Part shown: one piece after another, positions 35,843-64,000 of the stretch
How positions within the stretch are numbered: the stretch's first letter is position 1
How the letters are laid out: each line of letters begins with the position of its first letter
Origin: Trebouxia sp. TZW2008
Lineage: Eukaryota > Chlorophyta > Trebouxiophyceae > Trebouxiales > Trebouxiaceae
Direction: 5' to 3'
Assembly: GCA_002118135.1 (NCBI GenBank)
Contig: BDIU01000166.1
Location: forward strand, 1 to 64,000
Length of the DNA stretch: 64,000 nucleotides
Position numbers and translations under genes: made by a program
The notes under the pieces: model-generated
The model's database searches: none
The model's input: only the letters and a program-made list of their open reading frames with translations
What the model was told of the DNA's origin: nothing

Positions 35843-36745
35843 CTGGGCGGTGGGATCACACAACAGTCAGCAAAAGTCAGCGCAAGATGTAGCGTGTACT
35901 GTCAGGGCAGGCAAAGGCCAGAACCAACCTATCCATTGCTTTGTGACAAACTGTGACTGTGGAAGAATGTGTCCTAGCCTCCGCGCTGTAGCTTGTTTAA
36001 GGCACCTGGCGCTCATGGCAGGTGCGGTGCGGTCGCTGGCAGTAGGATCGCGTCTGACGATCTGTTTGGTGTAAGGCTGATGCGCTCTAATGGATCTGGC
36101 AGTGCAGTCCGCCGCAAGCATAGCACACGCAGCGTGCAGCGAAGGCGTTAGGTCAGGAACGTCAGTGGAGGCGTTAGGTCAGGCTTTGCGAGCCAAGGTG
36201 AGACTGCCGAAAAGAACAGATTGCTGTCGCCTTTGCAGATCCTGCTGTTCGTGACAAAGAACGCTGTAACACAGGTGTATCAGAGCATGCGCAACACGCG
36301 CGACGTAGTGAGCTGTAACTAGGCCCAGTCGAACCCAACCGCAGAGGTGCGCACAGCTTAATCTTGAACGTCAACAGTGATGCTGCAAGGCAACTGCGCG
36401 ATATAAGAAATCGCACGCCCGGTGCGTCCTTTGCCGCGCGAGATCTTGTACACGACCGTTCACTTGTCAAAAGCATGACGAGCTTTTGTCTGTCCGTGCG
36501 AACGTGCATCACGACCTGCGGGACCCTTGCTTAAACGAAGACAAGCTTTGCGACTATCGCGATCTCCCACCGCGATGTGCAAGTGTCGTAGATGTGGCTG
36601 TGCGCGTGAAATTGCAGTTATGGTTTGCCGCCTTCGGCCAAGGGAGATTGAGCCACGACGTACGAGCTGCTGATCAGTCAGCTCTCGAGGGTTGTCGGCA
36701 ACGTTGCGTGCTGCAATTCCGGAGTTAGTTCGCCGCTGAACGACA
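35843..36745. promoter_or_regulatory. Divergent, CpG-rich promoter region
   Basis: It separates the minus-strand polyQ gene from the plus-strand ABC transporter. CpG density is clearly higher than in flanking introns. A first exon of the polyQ gene may lie inside; the minus-strand frame 36121-36006 ends in a GTGCC donor but is out of phase with the next exon. No core elements assigned. Confidence 0.45.
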
Positions 36746-60147
<23,402 letters not shown>

Positions 60148-61427
60148 TGCACGGTATGTTACATCACGTCCAGATGTACTGTGTGCTCATGCCGCTCAGC
60201 AGTTCGTGCATTTGGACTTCTTGAATAAAAGCTTGTGCTTCCCGTTACCAGGGCTGCTGTCACACATCGCCAGGCTGCCAAAATGATTGCTGCAGCCTTG
60301 TCAGGCTTGATATGGACACATTCTGTGTGACTGAATAATGTAGCTTATGATGTGTGCAAGCTATACATGCATAGATGTGCGCTTGGCATCTTTACTGTAG
60401 TTGCAAGTCAAACCTTACCTTTGCAGACAGCTTCTGAGAGAGAGAGAGAGGTTTTACATCCTTTAGCCAGCCAACAAGTCTGATCGGATGTGTTGGGGTA
60501 AAATCCCCAACAACTTTCTCAATTCAATGTTCATTTGGATACCCCTTTGAAAACAATAAAACCATCATCGCTTGGTCAACATAAATTGCGTTGAAGGAAA
60601 AACACGGCCCCAGACATTGTACAAAACATACACTCCTGGCAGCCAATGCGAAAAACCTTCACAGTAAACACTAGCAACGACAATGAGGGACTAGCAGTCC
60701 ACATCAAGAACTTTCCAGCTGTTTTGCTCATTTCAACCGGCCAAATGCAAAGCGCAGGCCTCAACAGGCTAAGCCAAGCAGCAATAATGAGGCGACGATG
60801 CGCCAATGGAAGGTGCCCAATCAACCAAAAGGACAAAGCCACACTGCGACTACCTGATAGCGAAACAGCTATTATGAGGTGAACCAGCCACACACAACAG
60901 CAGCAAGTGAGAACCTTTCGACCTACTGTGAGATGAGAACGCTAAATCGGAAAACCATCTTTCAGAGATTCGGAAGCAACCTCTTAAGAGTACAGCGATG
61001 TTGCCGAACTGTCAAGTCGTGCGCACCCGTGCTACTGGAACCTTACATTCCATGCTCTGCTCCAAGTCAAAATTTCAAACAAGGGGTGACGAGTAACGCA
61101 ACGCTTGTTTCGCGTCATGCGATGTCTTACTAAGCGTAACGAGACGGTCGCCTGCGAGTCTTCAGCACCTTCTCAAGGCAAGACGGCAGAGCAAGCGCGG
61201 GAGTTCTCCTTTCCAACGTCGTGATCGTGTGCGTGCAAGGCGTCATCTGCAAAGCAGCTGTGTAGTTGCCGCGAGTTCAAGCGTGCAGGCAGGTGCGAGC
61301 AGGTTGATCTGTTCACTTTGACCGGGAGAGCGTACTGCGCTTGTCACGATCTCCGCACATGCGATGTTCCTTCTTAAATCGAAAGAGTGTCAGTGCTCTT
61401 GCAGGCTAGCTTTCGGCCGATCTCACC
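60148..61427. other. Intergenic between the ABCC and peroxiredoxin genes
   Basis: Holds the ABCC 3' UTR, a short (GA)n run at 60438-60450, and a CpG-rich zone from about 61080 that is probably the peroxiredoxin promoter. The open frame at 60646-60882 has no recognisable motif and I do not call it. Confidence 0.4.
60224..60229 (+). terminator. Candidate poly(A) signal AATAAA
   Basis: AATAAA lies 77 bases after the ABCC stop codon. Confidence 0.4.
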
Positions 61428-64000
61428 ATGTGCTCTATCGACAATAACCCCGCAAAGCGAGTCAAGATCGACGCCGCACCAGTGTCGGATGCCCGGCCCA
61501 CGAACGGCTATCGATCTTACAACAGCATTGTCTACCCCGCAGCAGAGGCGTTTGTGGGCTCTGCGGCCCCTCAGTTCACTGCTCCAGGTAGAGTTGCTTT
61601 GTGCTTACCGTCTGCGTATGCTCTTCGGCCTTGCATCTGCGCACATTGTCGCTGTGCTTCACCTGTCACGCCATCTGCGTGCTCAGTAGCTGTTTCCACC
61701 TGCAGCAATTGTTGATGGCGAGATTGGCGAGGTGTCTCTGAGGCAGTACAAGGGTCAATATGTGATCCTCTTCTTCTACCCCAAGGTGAGTGATGTTCTA
61801 AAGGTCTAGCCATGATGTGTGATGATGATTGTAGTTGGTTCAGTTCATGCTCAGTCTGTGTCAATTGGCAGGACTTCACCTTTGTCTGTCCCACTGAGAT
61901 CATAGCATTCAGCGAGCGGGCAAAGCAGTTCCAGCAGCTCAACTGCCAACTGATAGCAGCCTCCTGCGACACTGAGGAGACACATCTGGCATGGATCAAG
62001 ACCCCTCGCAAGAAAGGAGGTCTTGGTAACATGCAGATTCCTATTCTGGCTGACACTACAAAGGTATGCCAGCAGTGCATGCTTGCTCAAACAACTAGCA
62101 CCTTTGGCCAACTCACACGCAGAGTCGGATGTGTTGAGCACTTTACCAACCTGAGCATTGATGACTCATCTTGGCCACCGGTTCTCAAGACACCGTTTGC
62201 TGATCACCTGTGTCCGGCCTTTTCAGCGCTATTCTACACCACAACAGAATCATGAGCAGGGTCAATTGCAGGATGACAGATCACAACACACTTCATGTTG
62301 CCAGAGAACGCAGCACAACGTGGAGCAGATTTATCCCCTTGTGGTGTCACAGACAATCGCAGCATGGTATGGCGCAGATGACGACTCTTGTGGTGTTGCA
62401 GGAAATTGCAGCAAGGTATGGGGTGCTGCTGAAGGAGCAGGGTGTGGCTCTGCGTGGTCTGTTCATCATCAATCCAGAGGGAGTTTTGGAGCAGTCCACC
62501 ATCAACAATCTGCCTATTGGGCGCAGCGTAGACGAAGCCCTACGTCTTCTTCAGGCCATCCAGTTCACAGCAGAGCATGGCGAGGTATGCGCTGCAGTCA
62601 GACTGTAGCAGACTTTGCTTTTGGTGTTGAGCTCATGCCGACGAGCTAGTGTGACGCAATGGTGCATGGCATGTGGATGTGCGCTCAGTTGTGGTGCAGT
62701 GAATCTGCAGTAGCTTGCGTGGCGCTGACTTGCTGTCTCAGTGTCCTGGCAGCAGAAGGTTCGTTCCACAGACTGCTGTATTCTCCTGTGGTATTGAGCT
62801 CAAGGGCATGCCTGGGAGCACTTTCAGCATGCCTCTATCTGACATCTCCTATCGAGCAGGTGTGGTCATGCCAACTGGAAGCCAGCATTCAAGACTGTGA
62901 CAAAGTGGTTCAACGGTACCAGATTTTGTCTGGTGAGCAGTTGTGTCCAGCCAACTGAAGCCAGGAGCAAAGAGCATGCTGCCAAACGCAAACATGTCTC
63001 TGCAGCACTCCTGCAGTGCAACGTTCAAATACATTGTTTACAGGCTGTTTCAATGGTAATTATCTGCTCTTTGAAGTGTGTGTACATCATGAGCTAATAT
63101 TCATTGCCCTGTTGAGCAGGTGTGTCCTGCCAATTGGAAGCCAAGATCCAAGAGCATGGTGCCAGACGCAGAAAAGTGTGTGATGAACTTCTGCAGTGCA
63201 TGCAAGACTGACAATATTGGTACTGACTTTTCCTCTTGCGCAGGTGTGCCCTGCCAATTGGAAAGCCAAATCCATCAGCCCTATTTACAATATGCTTCAC
63301 AAGGTGCTGAAATCCTTTTTTTGAGCAGGTGTGTCCTGCCAACTGGAAGCCAGGTTCCAAGAGCATGGTACCAGACGCAGAGAAGTCTCTGGAGTACTTC
63401 CGCAGCGCAGGCGAGACTGACAGCACCATGGAAGACGCAACCAAGCTGAGCATCGTCACCAGCAAGAAGGACTATGATGCGCTGCTGAAGCAAGGCAAGC
63501 CAGTGGTCATTGATTTCATGGCCAGCTGGTGTGGCAAGTGCTCCATGATTGCTCCCTACATAGAAGAGCTGCAGGTACAGTAATTTGTCTTTATTGCTAT
63601 TCTTTTTGCCTTTACAATAAAGGCATGGGCTGCTGCACAAAGTGCCGTTACAATGAATTGTTGTGACTACAGATCACACTGCAGTCAGAATGCAGTGATT
63701 AGTTTCCAGATTCATTGTGCCTGCAGTGATCGTTTTGAAATTATGTACTCTGTATCAAGGGACTACTGTACCTCTTGCATTCAGAATGCACAGGTGCACT
63801 GCCCATTATGCTGCAGCCTTTCAGGCAAAGCCATCACAACAGCTTGAATCTTGCCTCTGAAGAAGCAGGAACAGGTCTGATAAATGCTGCAGTATGTGTG
63901 GCTTTGCATTAGCTTTGTGCAGGCTGCTGACGTACAGCAGGCTCTCTGGAGGCAGTAAAGGACTCATTTTGACTATTGTATTTGGGATCTGCAGGAAAAG
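61428..64000 (+). CDS. Typical 2-Cys peroxiredoxin fused to a C-terminal thioredoxin domain (3' partial)
   Basis: Exons 61428-61587, 61706-61785, 61872-62063, 62402-62584, 63329-63574 and the start of another at about 63995 join in phase. The first 205 residues are a Prx1/AhpC-type peroxiredoxin: [29 protein letters not shown] with peroxidatic C86, [11 protein letters not shown] and [14 protein letters not shown]. Exon 5 opens with the resolving cysteine ([10 protein letters not shown]207), then runs through a linker of about 30 residues into thioredoxin ([14 protein letters not shown]273 and C276; [10 protein letters not shown]). The expected role is peroxide reduction with a built-in thioredoxin reductant (inference). 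No obvious transit peptide ([13 protein letters not shown]), so probably cytosolic. The window cuts the thioredoxin domain. WCGKC replaces the usual WCGPC. Confidence 0.88.
62862..63574 (+). repeat. Peroxiredoxin array, 5 copies of the resolving-cysteine exon start
   Basis: Copies behind GAGCAG- or GCGCAG-like acceptors begin at about 62862, 62941, 63121, 63245 and 63329. They read VMPTGSQ-like (frameshifted), CPAN then stop, [29 protein letters not shown], and finally the working [19 protein letters not shown] exon that continues into thioredoxin. Confidence 0.9.

Noticed and set aside
35453..35956. Ala-rich plus-strand ORF of 167 codons
   Set aside because: Antisense shadow of the polyglutamine exon.
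60646..60882. Small ORF after the ABCC gene
   Set aside because: No recognisable motif, composition or context; probably chance.
62659..62958. ORF reading [16 protein letters not shown] upstream of the peroxiredoxin array
   Set aside because: Not homologous to the peroxiredoxin or thioredoxin parts and has no splice support; likely intronic chance frame.

Overview
The window is nuclear DNA from an intron-dense, ciliated photosynthetic eukaryote, most likely a chlorophyte green alga. The evidence is a Ser-Pro-rich wall-type protein, a RAP-domain protein with a likely organelle-targeting leader, and an intact IFT-A gene (IFT144/WDR19). Introns are GT-AG with an unusual share of GC-AG. AATAAA follows two of the stops. 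The lineage is an inference.

Layout: (1) 3-905 (+), 3' end of an extracellular Ser-Pro-rich protein with a thrombospondin type 1 domain. (2) 1576-20678 (+), a complete IFT144/WDR19 gene whose 27-odd exons can be joined with matching phases. (3) 21159-23919 (+), a five-exon RAP-domain protein of 578 aa. (4) 25647-26327 and about 26708-27202 (+), two unrecognised ORFs. (5) 27509-29969 (-), a six-exon histidine acid phosphatase of 434 aa. (6) 30489-30720 (-), a possible membrane-anchored C-terminal exon. (7) 31287-35842 (-), an unrecognised polyQ gene. (8) 36746-60147 (+), a giant ABCC10/MRP7-like ABC transporter of about 2248 aa, sharing a divergent promoter region with the polyQ gene. (9) 61428-right edge (+), a typical 2-Cys peroxiredoxin fused to a thioredoxin domain, cut by the window end.

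The most striking structure is pervasive tandem duplication of exon boundaries. About 30 arrays in IFT144, the ABCC gene and the peroxiredoxin gene (one more in the polyQ gene) carry 2-7 decayed, same-sense copies of part of an exon plus its adjoining splice site. Acceptor-side copies lie upstream of the working exon and donor-side copies lie downstream, so the copies sit in introns and the full reading frame survives once. Unit lengths are often close to 160 bp. The RAP and phosphatase genes between them look almost free of this.

Other items of note: a 55-bp-arm near-perfect intronic hairpin, a fold-back element, fragments of two non-LTR retrotransposon families, a roughly 360-residue insertion inside NBD2 of the transporter, and several GC-AG introns. 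Exon coordinates come from hand-matched splice sites, phase and family similarity; no database search was run.
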